Positions 45,178 to 56,522 of a DNA stretch of 64,000 nucleotides are shown here, piece by piece. Each line of letters begins with the position of its first letter. Position 1 is the first letter of the stretch. The notes under the pieces were generated by a model that made no database searches, was not told where the DNA came from, and worked only from the letters and a program-made list of their open reading frames with translations. The DNA is from Dactylorhiza incarnata. Taxonomy: Eukaryota > Streptophyta > Magnoliopsida > Asparagales > Orchidaceae. The position numbers and the translations under genes are program-made. The stretch is from the NCBI GenBank assembly GCA_033032865.1, contig JAWHQI010000185.1, positions 5,270,001 through 5,334,000 of the forward strand, in the 5' to 3' direction.

Positions 45178-47540
45178 TCTGTAGCTCCCTGTAGATCCAT
45201 TTTGGTGGGACTGGTCCCTAGTGTAGGACAACCACTATATTTTGAATAACTTTTGATTGGGTTATGGGATGGACTTGAAAATTGAAACATAGGCTATTTA
45301 CACCTACCCACACATTATACCCAAAGATGGGAATTTTAGAAGAAACTTTTTCTAAGGTTTTTGGAATTGTTACATAAATTAAATATTAATTAATTATTGA
45401 GTCAAATGACCTCCAATAACCTCCAATAACCTCCAAATTTTGGTGGGTACTTCTTAGGGTTATCACATGACCCTGGTAAAAATCTAAGCCCAATTGGGAC
45501 TGATTTGTTTGGGTGAATTGTCAACCCAGGTTAGGTCAAATTGGGTCAAAGTTAGGGCATGGTGTTTATCTTGGGGGTATGGTGGCCAGAACTCGTCACC
45601 ATGAGTTGAAACCTTGGCCACTGGTTTAGGATCACCTAAGACACCTTCATGAGTAAGGTGGGGTGGTGTAGAGGTGGATATGCCCTAGGACCCTAGATTT
45701 AACATTAGGGTTGCTCTTGAACCTTGTGAAGGACATGGGATCAAATGTTCTTGTATGGTCATGGAACTTGGTGGATAAGTTCATGGGATGTATTTATGCC
45801 ATAGGGAATTTTGAGAGAATTTAAGGAGGACTTATCCCCCCTAAATTAGGTCATAACCCATTTAGGTAAACTTCTTGTAAGAGATATTTACACACACAAA
45901 TGATCCTGAATGAAGATAAAACCTTGGTGGTGCCTTTATAACCATAATATTGACCCCTGGTAATTTTTGTTTAATTTATTTAATGATTTATCTAGTATTT
46001 CATTCTCGAGGCACCTATTTTGTCTCAGTCTTAAGAAATTTAATTAAGGGTCCAAAACTCTCTGGAAAAATGTGCAACTTGGTGATAGGACATTTCAGAG
46101 CACTAGGAAGCTCTGTGAATTTTTATAGAATTTTTGGAAATTGTTATCAGTAGGCTACTTCACAACATGTCCAAATTAGGAATTATTTGGATTAATTATT
46201 TCAGTGAGTAAATGATTCCCATAAATTGTGAAACTCTGTAATTAAGTTTTTTCTATACATAATAGAGGTTTGGTAATTTTTCTATAATTTTGGCACAAGT
46301 ATTTTTGGTAGTTCCTTCATAAATCTTCAAGTTTGGATAGAAGTTAAATATTAAAAATGGAGGACATTTCCTTACTGTAAAATTGTGATATTCACTATTT
46401 ACTATTATTTTGGCATGATCGATTTATCTTAATTTTATGAGGATCATGTCTTGAGAATACCTTACACTTCATGTTCATATTCATACTTGGAAATTTAAAT
46501 AAATGTTAAAATGTTGAGGAAAAATATGAGTCTTTGGATTTAGTCTTATAATGTCATGATAGTCCTCCAGTAAAAATCGTGTGTCATGAGGAGGAATGGT
46601 TGGAGTACCTCTACTTGTAAGCTTCATATAGTTAGTTTGGTCTGCGTATAGTAAAAATGTGAAATTTGGATATTTAGGGGCCTACCAAGTGGAAGTGGCA
46701 TGTAGTTGGTGTAAATGGTCATGTTGAAGAGATTGAAGGTCACCAAAAAGGAGATTAGGAGATAAGAGTGCTAGGTGAGCTAAGGGTAAGGTCGTGCTTG
46801 GGATTGGCGAAAGATCGTCTTTCCCCTAGCCTGTCATAAACCACCTAGGGTTAATATAAGTGAAAAGATAAGAGGCTTAGGCATATGGGTAGACACCAAT
46901 AACATTAAGTGTCTTGAGAAAGGGAGTTTTGGGGTTTCATTCCCTTTGTAGTTCCTAGTACCGTAGCGAGCCCCTTAAAGGGTAATCCTCGGGAAGTCCA
47001 AGATAAACCATAAATTGTAGGGATAAGTTGATATACAAGATTAACTTAATAATACACACACCCACACCCCGTTGTTATGGATGCTTAGTCGGTTTGGTCT
47101 TACGAGTGGTAGGCTCGGTGGTTGTAGCAGCAGACTAGTTAGTCTAGTGAGCTTGTTGCTCAATAATGTTTGTTGTGTCGGGGGGATTAGCCGGTGAGCT
47201 TAAGGCTTAGAGATAGATGGTAAACATGTTTGCATGTGCATAAGGTGGTGGGTCTTTAGTGTTGATGATCGTTACACCGACATTAATGTTAGGTCTCGGT
47301 AAGAGTGGATAACCCTTTTACCAAGACAGGTCTGGTGGTCTAACCAGCAAGATTACGCAGTAGCTCCGCTATTGTGTTCTTAGCGTTGAGGCGTACGTTA
47401 GGTCTAGGTTAGGTAGTGCAAATACCAACCTAGAGGTGGGCGAGGCCCAACCCACCGCTTCTGTTTGCCACTACGGGTGTATCCTGGGAGTCTTGCTAGC
47501 TCCAAAAAGGGGGAACTAAAGGTCTGTGCGCATAGAGTCG

Positions 47541-47542
<2 letters not shown>

Positions 47543-47618
<76 letters not shown>
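47543..47618. repeat. (GT)n microsatellite, about 38 units
   Basis: Uninterrupted GT dinucleotides within the Tek1 5' LTR. The apparent His-Thr repeat ORF on the minus strand is a by-product. Confidence 0.98.
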
Positions 47619-47619
<1 letters not shown>

Positions 47620-48144
47620 GCACTTGTGTGAACATAACATTTAACAACATACCTTGCATGTAATGGCATAAACATTGCATTTCAACCCCTACCCCTATCG
47701 TATAAGTCGGTTATGAGACTTCTTATTCGATATGCCTTGCTAAACGACCCCTTGGTTTATATGTTTGTGTGGGCATTCCTATAAATTAACGGTTACTTTC
47801 TATTATATACATGTCTTTACTTACTACACTTTACTTATTCTTTACTTGCTCTTACTATGCTCTTTTATTGCTTCAATTATATATATATATACATGTGTAG
47901 TGTAGACATTCCCTGTACCCATGTCACATGCTTTTGTTATACCCCTTATTGTCCTCCGCTTCATCCTTCCCGCACGTTGCCTAGGAGTCACCGGGGGAGG
48001 GGTGGGGGATTGGCTTAGTCTTTTTGACTAACGGTCGGTGGACCTTATCATTTTAGGAGACCACGGAGACGGAACAGCACCAGAGACAGGTGCAGATGGA
48101 GGCAGGGCAGTCTAGCACAGGAGCACCAGTGTCGGGATCCGTGA

Positions 48145-48149
48145 GTGTT
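48145..48149. repeat. Target site duplication GTGTT, left copy (Ath3)
   Basis: Repeated at 54805-54809. Confidence 0.93.
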
Positions 48150-48954
48150 TGGCGCGCAATTTCAGCACCGCTAATTAGCAAGCGCGAAATGCAGTACGAC
48201 GGCAGTGCATCGGTCCTTGTCAAGTAATAAAAGTAGGGAGAAACACCCTGAATATCATTCTCAAAGGACTGCAAGTTGGGCAGTATGATATGCCTGCTAG
48301 GGAAACTCTTATAAAGATTCTAAAACACTAACTAAAAAGGGGGTTTTGAAAGTGGTTTTCCTATGCTATCAACGGAGAAAGAAAATGCGGTCCTAAAGCT
48401 CTGCTTTGCTTGTCGGGATGGATGCAACGGTCGCGATGCTATGCTTCGGTGAGTGGGTGGACAGAAGGCTAGCAAATGAGGGTCGTTGGCACCTCGTCGC
48501 GAAACACACAACTAGCAATTGCTAGTGCAGAGCACTAAGAGCTGTGGAATGGATGGCGGACCACGACACTCTTCTAATCTCATAAACCAAAAAGAATCTC
48601 AACAACATGAAATCATAATAATCAAAGCATAAGGTTTATGAACATGATCCACAATCTCAAATATATATAAAGAAATCTCTGAAGCAAGCGTAGGGGAAAA
48701 GAGTCAACCAAAGCTCGAAGACTATGTTGAAGATTCTCGGCCGGAATCGTAGGGTTGGGGAGCAACTTGTGCTTACCCCCAATAACGTGGAGCGCAAACG
48801 CACACCAAAATGGGCCTAAAAGGAGCGTGAAGCACGCAAGTGCCCATGAAAGAGCTTAAGAGAAATAGATGCAATAATAGCTCGATAATGACGCACAAGA
48901 GAATGAAAACTAGCCCGGATGAGCCCATAAAGTGTATATAATTGGGACTCATCA
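48150..48954 (-). repeat. Ath3 3' LTR, internally deleted (805 bp)
   Basis: TGGCGCGCAATTTCAGC to GGGACTCATCA. Matches the right LTR up to GAATCGTAGGGTTG (48757) and again from TTGGGGAGCA. The missing segment corresponds to about 53829-54605 and includes the TATA box and the palindrome array. TTG at the joint in both parents suggests a microhomology deletion after insertion. Confidence 0.92.
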
Positions 48955-48970
48955 CACCCCCAGACTTAAC
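48955..48970 (-). other. Ath3 polypurine tract
   Basis: GTTAAGTCTGGGGGTG on the minus strand, next to the 3' LTR. Confidence 0.8.
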
Positions 48971-50885
48971 CATTTGCACGTCTCGGGCAAACTACTCAGC
49001 TCTCCGTCTAAACAATTGGGTGTTAGAGTGAGTTTGAGCGGCAGAGACTCATGCGAAGTCGCATGCTCACGTGCGTAGAAATACATTAGAATAAAATTTA
49101 ACTCAAGATTATATTTAACTATTTCTAGAACAGTAATTTGAAATCTACTTTACTCGGATGGAGAATCTCGGTGAATCTTTCGGTCGCGCAAAGGGAAAAT
49201 ATCGTGACTAATGAGTAGAGTATTACTCGAATCAAAGCTTAGGACAATCTCCTAAGAAATCCATCAAAGTCGGTGTCCATAGGCTTGCACGTTCGCACTC
49301 TCTCCACTGCATGAGACGACTCGTATCTAAAATCAATAGAACTTATAGGTTACGATTTGGCTTAGGATGAGCTTAGGTTAGATAAGTAGAAGAACGATGG
49401 GCATCGCACTCAGCATAACCTGAGCACACCAGAGCATAAAATCACCAATACAGGGAAATTAAGAACCACATAATACCCCCAGACTTCAACTGGACACTAA
49501 GTGTGTGCTAAGCCGACCACAAATTGTTTTGTCGAGAGATTGCATTTGAAAGTTCTTTTTGTACAAATTTTTTTCTTTTTTTCTTCGTTTTTTCTTTTTC
49601 TCTTCTCGACAAATAAATCTTTTATAAGCACTTTATAAACTTCTCTTTTAGCATTCTCAAAGCTACCATACACATCAAAGATAACACCAAACGTGATAGA
49701 TATATAAATTTCATTCAAACACATATGTTGGTGCGAATATAGGTTTGGCTATATGGCTTTGGTGAAAATTAAGTGGAGCTAAGCAAGAAGGATAGGTAGG
49801 CTCAAGTGGGTTTGCAAAGGTGATTACATTGGTTAGGATTTCAAAAGCACAAACGGATCAAGAAACGACCTACATCACGCTTTAAAACGAGTTATTCAAC
49901 GCAATCATTTCAAGAGTCACCTAGTGCAAGTTCTCGCCACCGAGAAAGGTTATCCGTCCTTCCGATCCTAGTATTAAGCTACTACAAATCTTGCTACACT
50001 CGACCCTATGCTACCATTGGATTCACCGGATTCACAACCAGAGTAAAATAAATTACAACTACTATAATTGAAATAATTAAATTATAACATTGAATTTTAT
50101 TCTACTCTAATTGAATTTCTAGGCGTGACGGGAGCACTTGACTAGAGCACTACTCGAGTCGACATTTTTCTCCACCACTCACTCCTACACAAACAATCCA
50201 AATTCTTACAAGCGAGGAACCTCGCAGCAATACCCAATAAGCACGCGTGATCAAGTACGCGTGAACTAGGTGCAAAAGTGTGCAACATAATTGAAAATCC
50301 TAACTCAGCACATTCTAACATGCTATGCAAAGTGCATGCACGTGCATAACCTATCTCTCCCCCAGACTCGATCAAAACCATATAAAATAGAGAATTCATG
50401 AATAAGGATAATATGGGTAGAGTGGACCAATGCTCACGAATTAGCATGCCAGAAGTGCGGCAATTCCTTCTTTAATGTGCTCCTTCCTCATCTCCCAAGC
50501 GAGAGTTTAAACCTGCGATGTTAGCAAAAAGCCCAAAACAACACATAATAAACAAAAATCTTAATGAAAGGCCGGAACCGAATGGTTCCCCCATGGGTTG
50601 TCTCCCAAGAAGCCCTTTTGTTTACTGTCCTTAAGGTGGACCAAATACCTGTATTAAGCATAGTTCATAAAGTGCAGAAGTTCTAAAGAAGAGTTCACAC
50701 ACACAGATCGCAGAACAAGAAAAATTAAATCAGCTATACGCACTTTTGTAGTGCACATCTCCAGTGGCTCATAGGCTGGAGGTGAAAGCTTTAAGGCCAA
50801 AATTGGTATCACCCAATTTTTCCCTAGCCTCCGCCATCTTGCTATTTTGGAGAGCAGCAGAGCGTGCACCACGCAATAGTCTTTC
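48971..50885 (-). other. Ath3 non-coding 3' tail
   Basis: Contains two further GTCTGGGGG tracts (about 49475-49490 and 50355-50371), a block resembling the Ath1 tail (49030-49990) and TAAACAAAAGGGCTTC at about 50610-50630 on the minus strand, similar to a motif behind integrase in Ath2. Small ORFs here have no recognisable content. The junction just after protease (about 50886-50930) is probably where pol was deleted. Confidence 0.6.
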
Positions 50886-53111
50886 CTATTTACGCTTCTC
50901 CAATATTGGAGAGCGCCAGCGTTGATAGTCATCAGAATTTCCCACCTTGGTGGTGGGTGGCATCACTTCCGTTGTCGCAGTGGCAACTTGATCAGCCCAC
51001 GAGATAGAGTGTTTAAGTAGTTTATTACACAGTTTATTGCAAAATGAAAATGGGACGTTGTCCCGAGTTGCGTTTGGCTCGACAGTCTCAGAAATGAAGC
51101 TCTCCTCCCTCTCAGAGGCATCTTCTTTCCGAGAGTCAACTTCATCTTCTTCTCCAATCGACAACTTCTCATCCTTTTCTTCCTCCAAAGATCCTTTTTC
51201 CTCCTTGATTGCTGCATTACTAAAAGATTCATTAATAATAAAGTCGGGAGAGTGAATCAATGTTTTAGTTGCAGTTTTGGGGCAAGTAGGGGGTGTTACC
51301 TCACAAGGTAAGATGACACACCCCGCGGAGAAGTCCAAAGTGGCATCGCTCTCTTTCAAGAACGGTACTCCCAAGATGGGAATGGATTGATTCTCACTGG
51401 GTCCCAATACTTGGAAATCGGCGGTCACCACCGTCCCATCAACTACAACCTCAACATTTCTCACTTCCCACTCTGCCTGAATGATGGTCCCATTCGCTAG
51501 CACTAAGGACTTCTGGTCATCCGTGTTCATTTCAAGATGCATTTTAGCAACGTCCTGCAGTGCAAGGACATTGCGGGATGAACCGGAGTCACACAGGGCA
51601 GCAGTTTCAACATTATTTATGGAGCAAGTGATTACCAACTCACTTGGGTTACTCAATTCTGCATCGGTGAGACTCTTCCCTTGATTGATTGGGTTCTTTT
51701 CAGTGTTGCTGGGAAGGGTCCCTTGCGAACGCTCGGTTAGCAGTTGAGCCAATTGGCCCAATTGTGTCTCCATGTTTCGCATGGATGCAGTTTGGTTAAC
51801 CATATTTGAGTTAGCGGCCTGCATAAACCTCTCCATCATTTCTTCTAAGTTGCTTTTCTTAGGAGCTGGAGCACCTTGATCATACCTCGGTTGAGGTGGC
51901 CGCGGTTGGCTCTCGGAGGCTTGAGCATCAAGTTGATGCGAGCCTCCTTGCCATCGTTGGCCAGGAACATTTTGTTTCCAAGAGAAGTTCAGATGACTCC
52001 TCGCACCCGGGTTATAAACATTATTAAAAGGGGCTCCGCGGTTTTGATCATTAATATAATTAACACTTTCACCACAAGATACTTCGTTAGGTTGCTCACC
52101 TGTGGGACACTCATATGCGTGATGCCCCGAGCTTCCACAACCTTGGCAGGAGCTTACCATCACTGGGGAAGAAGGGAGGGGAGGCCTCTTAAGTAGCATC
52201 ACACTTTCGTAAGGTGTTGATGCCATCACAGCGGATGCACTAGATGTGCTCACCTCAAAGAGTCCCCGTGCATTCCTTGGAGCATTTCTTCCAGCAGTCC
52301 AAAATGAGCTATGAATGGCGGTGTCTTGGATGATCCGCAATGCGTCTTCGGGAGTGTGGTTCATCAGAGTTCCACCTGCAGCTGCGTCAATCATGGCCCG
52401 AAAGTTAGGCTCAATTGCAAAGTAAAAATTTTTCTACTATGGTTCATGGTTGCAGCTTATGCTGGGGGCATTTCCGGAGAAGGTCCATGATCCTTTCCCA
52501 TGCTTCTGCGAGAGTCTCCTGATCATGCTGTCGGAAGGTTGCAATCTCCCTCCTCTAGTTTACCACCTTGTCGACAGGATGGAACTTTGCCAGAAATTTT
52601 TCTTGTAGAGCGTCCCATATGGTAGCTGTGCCAGGTGGTATGGTGTGGAGCCAAGCTTTCGCTTTATCATGGAGGGAGAATGGAAACAACCGGAGTTTCA
52701 CCGTCTCATCAGCAATCCCGGCGTACCGAAATGTCCCGCAAATTTCTGCGAATTCAATCAAGTGAAGATAGGTTCTTCACTGACTAAACCAGAGAATTGG
52801 GCCTGGTTGCAGATCATATTCAGGATGGCCGGCTTTATCTCTAAGTTGTTATTTGTGATGGCCGGGCCGAATCCGGGGTACACACTCCCAACCGTGGGCG
52901 TAGTGTAGTCTCTCATGGTCCTGGGTCGTGGCCTAGCCACTTCATTCTCGTCAGCAGCCTGACCACCTCCTGGTGCATTTCCCACCACGGGATCGATTTG
53001 ATTTCCATTAGCATCCATGGTGACAGCAGAACGGAGACGTGCTCGTAGGGTATGCTCTATTTCATGGTCAAAAGCTGCACAGTCACCGAGATCTCGTCTG
53101 TTCATACACAC
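50886..53111 (-). pseudogene. Ath3 gag and protease
   Basis: First block from Met 53111 (reading FDHEIEHTLRARLR, then ITNNNLEIKPAILNM) ends at 52758 by frameshift. Second block 52761-52555 has FAEICGTFRYAGI and RLFPFSLHDKAKAWL. Stops and a frameshift around 52440-52555 precede the long block 52394-50886, which begins MIDAAAGGTLMNHTPEDA, has a Cys/His knuckle (CQGCGSSGHHAYEC), a stretch with MRNMETQLGQLAQLL, and a protease (ALCDSGSSRNVLALQDV, later ILGVPFLKESDATLDF). Acidic, Glu/Lys-rich end. Same plan as Ath2 gag-protease, though with a distinct protease type and an added zinc knuckle. No pol follows. Confidence 0.85.
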
Positions 53112-53194
53112 ACCACAGCATAAAAGAAGAAAATCAAAAACAAGAATAACTTTAAACTAATTTTTCGAAAAAGGCGAATCATACACGTTTGCAA

Positions 53195-53212
53195 TCCTCG
53201 GCAACGGTGCCA
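53195..53212 (-). other. Ath3 primer binding site (Asp-tRNA type, variant)
   Basis: TGGCACCGTTGCCGAGGA on the minus strand; two bases differ from the Ath2 site. Lies six bases from the LTR, as in Ath2. Confidence 0.88.
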
Positions 53213-53218
53213 AAAACT

Positions 53219-54804
53219 TGACGCGCAATTTCAGCACCGCTAATTAGCAAGCACGAAATGCGGCACGACGGCAGTGCACCGGTCGTTGTCAAGTAATAAA
53301 AGTAGGGAGAAACTCCCTGAATATCATTCTCAAAGGACTGCAAGTTGGGTAGTATGATTTGCCTGCTAGGGAAACTCTTATAAAGATTCTAAAACACTAA
53401 CTAAAAAAGGGGGTTTTGAAAGTGGTTTTCCTATGTTATCAATGGAGAAAGAAAATGCGGGCCTAAAGCTCCGCTTCGCTTGTCGGGATGGATGCACCGG
53501 CCGCGATGCCGTGCTTCGGTGAGCGGGTGGACGAGAAGGCTAGCGGATGAGGGTCGTAGGCACCTCGTCGCGAAACACGCAACTAGCAATTGCTAGTGCA
53601 GAGCACTAAGAGCGGTGGAATGGATGGCGGACCACGACACTCCTCTAATCTCATAAACCACAAAGAATCTCAACAATATGAAATCATAATAATCAAAGCA
53701 TAAGGTTTATGAACATCATCCACAATCTCAAATACATATAAATAAATCTCTGAAGCAAGCGTACGGGAAAAGAGTCAACCAAAGCTCGAAGACTATGCTG
53801 AAGATTCTAGGCCGGAATCGTAGGGTTGTCAAGCCTCGTCCGTCTCGGTCTTCAGTTGCGTCCGAGGTCCGGAGGAGCTGTCACCTTCCTCTACTATTAC
53901 CCGTCTTCTTCGTGGTCTAGCTTGAAGTAGCTCTTGTTCGTCACCTGGAATGCTGCGGAAGTTCTCCGTCTATGTCTTTCTTGAGCTCGAGGATGATGGA
54001 GGAGGCCAAGGAGGGAGCTTTGGCGGTAGATTTGCAAGCCAAAGGTCACCGGAGCTCCTCCTAGGTCAGAATGGTGGTGGAACGGCGAAATGGGCGAAAA
54101 TGGTGGGCTTTACAAGCTTTTCCCGCGGGTGTCCTCTCATCCAGCAGATTTCCTGCTTTAAATACTAAACGGGCAGATTCTTAGTCACGCACGGGCGAAC
54201 GCATGATCGTGCATTGCCCGTGCGTTATTTAGTCATCCAAGTAGGCTTGAGAAAGAAGCAGTAGCGCCCGTGCATTTTACTCACGCATGGGCAAATCCGC
54301 CCGTGCGTAAAAACGCACAAACAAATTCAGATTGGCAAGAATATAGGCAAAACAGGCGATCGTGTGTTTCCTTCGCGCACGGGCGATCCGCCCGTGCGTA
54401 AAAACGCACGATCAAATTCAGATCACCGGTTTTCTCCCCAGATGAAGGCGCACGACCGCAGCCGTCCGTGCGTCAAGAATATGCACGACCGTGCAATTAA
54501 CACACTCATGAATTCTGGGCAAAAGGAGATGATCCAAACACCTGCCAGAACAGCAAATCAGCTGGGAATACACCTCCAGCACCAATCAAACATAGAAAAA
54601 GGATTGGGGAGCACCTTGTGCTTACCCCCAATAACGTGGAGCACAAACACACACCAAAAAGGGCCTAAAAGTAGCGTGTAGCACGCAAGTGCGCATGAAA
54701 GAGCTTAAGAGAAATAGATGCAATAATAGCTCGATAATGACGCACAAGAGAATGAAAACTAGCCCAAATGAGCCCATAAAAGTGTATATAATTGGGACTC
54801 ATCA
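53219..54804 (-). repeat. Ath3 5' LTR (1,586 bp)
   Basis: TGACGCGCAATTTCAGC to GGGACTCATCA. Full-length copy. TATA-like TATTTAAAG on the minus strand near 54155-54165 and a palindrome array at 54184-54500 upstream of it. Confidence 0.92.
54184..54500. repeat. CGCACGGGCG palindrome array in Ath3 5' LTR
   Basis: Repeated GCACGGGCG and CGCCCGTGCG words, often facing each other; the best is CGCACGGGCG-ATC-CGCCCGTGCG near 54377-54399, others near 54190-54225 and 54265-54310. AAAACGCAC follows two of them. Confidence 0.88.
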
Positions 54805-54809
54805 GTGTT
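54805..54809. repeat. Target site duplication GTGTT, right copy (Ath3)
   Basis: Matches 48145-48149. Confidence 0.93.
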
Positions 54810-55114
54810 ACTACTAGTTGATTTGCTTCCGCGAGTGTTTATGTAGTGAAGATTAGATGTATCGGGCAGGAGCCCTTGTTATTTGTCTTTGATTTCAGTT
54901 ATGTTTATGTGGACATCTCTTTATGATGATTTACTATATATGTGATGTGGACTTGTCTTCTCAAGTTTATTACTCTTACTTTTTCTGTGATCGATAAGGC
55001 TGACAGGATCGGCATTTTGTAGTGGCGACCTTCCCGAGTGAGGGTGTCACCACAAAACGGCAGTTCTGGGCATAAGACCCCGGAGTTGAAAAAGAAATAA
55101 AATGGGGTCTTACA
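54810..55114 (+). repeat. Tek1 5' LTR, piece 3 (end)
   Basis: Runs to GGGTCTTACA, three bases before the primer site. No second copy in the window to check against, so the end is set by the CA and the primer site. Confidence 0.8.
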
Positions 55115-55117
55115 AAG

Positions 55118-55129
55118 TGGTATCAGAGG
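55118..55129 (+). other. Tek1 primer binding site (initiator-Met-type)
   Basis: TGGTATCAGAGG three bases after the LTR end. Confidence 0.92.
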
Positions 55130-55317
55130 AAAGCTTGACCCGGAGAAAATAAAAGAAGTCCACAACCCTGGGCCACCCTGCACGATCTTAGTTTGAGGAC
55201 AAACTAGCAGCGGAAGCAATGGTATGCCCATAAGGGAAATCACATGAAAAGTCCACTTCTAACTGAATATTCTCTAGCTAAGTCCCTTTCAAGTGTAATT
55301 TCTTGTGTAGCACACAA

Positions 55318-56429
55318 CGAACCCTACACCGCAGCATGGAGTTCCTCCGACTCCAAACGTCATCCCACCACCACCAGCTCTTACTCTGTTTCAGCAGACG
55401 GAGATGGGACAAACACTGACTGCTATTTTGGAGACATTCAGGGCACAGCAGGAACCGACTCCTCAGCAAAACCCTGGGGCCAACTGGCTGAGAGTCTTCC
55501 GAGGTCTCTCCCCCCATCATACGTCAGGACAGAGACAGTTATGAGGATTGAGGAGTGGGTGGACATCATGGAGGAGATGCTGACTGGGATTCAGTTCCCG
55601 ACAGATATAGAGGTGCCACTAGTGGTCTCGTGCTTAGAGTCACATGCAAAGAGATGCTGGAAGAGGTTCCTGGACACAGCATTTGCGGGACTGGAGGCTG
55701 CGGATGTTTCTTGGGATGAATTCAAGGCAGCACAACTGGAGCATTTTGTGCCGCAGTCTAAAAGAGATGAGCTGGAAGACAGATTTCTGCAGTTGAGGCA
55801 GGGGAGCAGGACAGTTCTAGAGTATCACCGGGAGTTTACCCACCTATCTTGATTTGCGGTTTCGTATCAGCTGGACGACGCAGGATACGCAAAAAGGTTC
55901 TACAAGGTCCTTCGTGATGAGCTGAGGCAGGCCCTCCTCTTCGTCTCCGACGGTAGTATGACTAAGATCTTGGAGATGGACAAGAAGCTAGAAGCCGACC
56001 AGCACCTTGTTCGAGGAAGGAAGAGGCCGGCAGAAGAACAAGGACGAGGAGGCAGAAGGTACCAGCCGAGAGGTCGAGATGCTGGGGAAAGAAGGACGGA
56101 GGTCCGACCCTGCGAGGATTAGAGGCAGGAGTAGAAAGAGTTGGTTGTGTTGGCTCCTCAGCCTCTACAAATGCAGGAGATGCCAAGGATTGGAGGAGGT
56201 GGGCCACCTCCGGAGTGCTACCACTGTCATCAGACCGGCCATATCAGGAGAAACTGCCCTCAGAGGAATACACCACCAGCACTACAGGCGGCCCCTCAGG
56301 CCCAGCATTTCGGGGGCCGGGGACGTGGACGAGGCCATGGATTTCAGGGCGGAGATCGGAGGCAGAATAGAGAGCAGATGTACGCCCTGGACCTAGCACA
56401 ACCTCGGGACCTGGCAAGGGTCATTACAG
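55318..56429 (+). pseudogene. Tek1 gag
   Basis: The gag-like frame starts after several stops near 55300 (reading a Pro/Gln-rich stretch with NWLRVFRGLSP), shifts frame in a run of seven C near 55510, then reads the gag core (EEWVDIMEEMLTGIQ, FKAAQLEHFVPQ, RDELEDRFLQLRQGSRTVLEYHREF). TGA at about 55850 and two TAG codons near 56120 interrupt it. The CCHC knuckle CYHCHQTGHIRRNC is at 56217-56258, followed by Gly/Arg-rich sequence. The frame reaches 56429, where an intron-like insert begins. I cannot fix the start codon; the first 100 codons are decayed. Confidence 0.85.
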
Positions 56430-56522
56430 GTACATTTGATGCCTTTTGTTTTATGATTCATTAGTACATAGTAAACCTTAGATTTACCTTAGCATTAAAC
56501 CAAACAAACAAAAACCACCCAG
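56430..56522 (+). other. Putative 93-bp intron between Tek1 gag and protease
   Basis: GTACAT at the 5' side, CACCCAG at the 3' side, AT-rich (about two thirds A+T) with T-rich and then A/C-rich halves. Unspliced, the gag frame ends 14 codons in at a TAG; with it removed, gag runs in frame into protease. CAGGTA stands at both borders (56427-56432 and 56520-56525). In other Tekay elements I know, gag and protease are continuous. Confidence 0.6.

Larger units (their letters stand above)
45178..48149 (+). repeat. Tek1 5' LTR, piece 2
   Basis: Continues the LTR; matches the 3' LTR from about 62207 to the window end (64000 corresponds to about 46975). From 46976 on it is the only copy in the window. 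Holds a (GT)n run at 47543-47618. Plus-strand fragments such as 45950-46153 also appear in decayed form in the other LTR and are not genes. Ends with the GTGTT duplicated by Ath3. Confidence 0.9.
48150..54804 (-). mobile_element. Ath3: non-autonomous Athila-like gag-protease element inserted in Tek1 5' LTR
   Basis: LTRs at 48150-48954 and 53219-54804 (TG...CA), GTGTT duplications, Asp-type primer site inside the right LTR and a purine tract inside the left LTR. The interior has gag and protease only and then a non-coding tail; RT, RNase H and integrase are missing. The left LTR has lost about 780 bp present in the right one. Confidence 0.93.

Noticed and set aside
47404..47640. Minus-strand ORF with a long His-Thr repeat
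   Set aside because: It is the translation of the (GT)n microsatellite.
54364..54681. 105-codon plus-strand ORF
   Set aside because: Falls within the Ath3 LTR, crosses its palindrome array and is antisense to the element.
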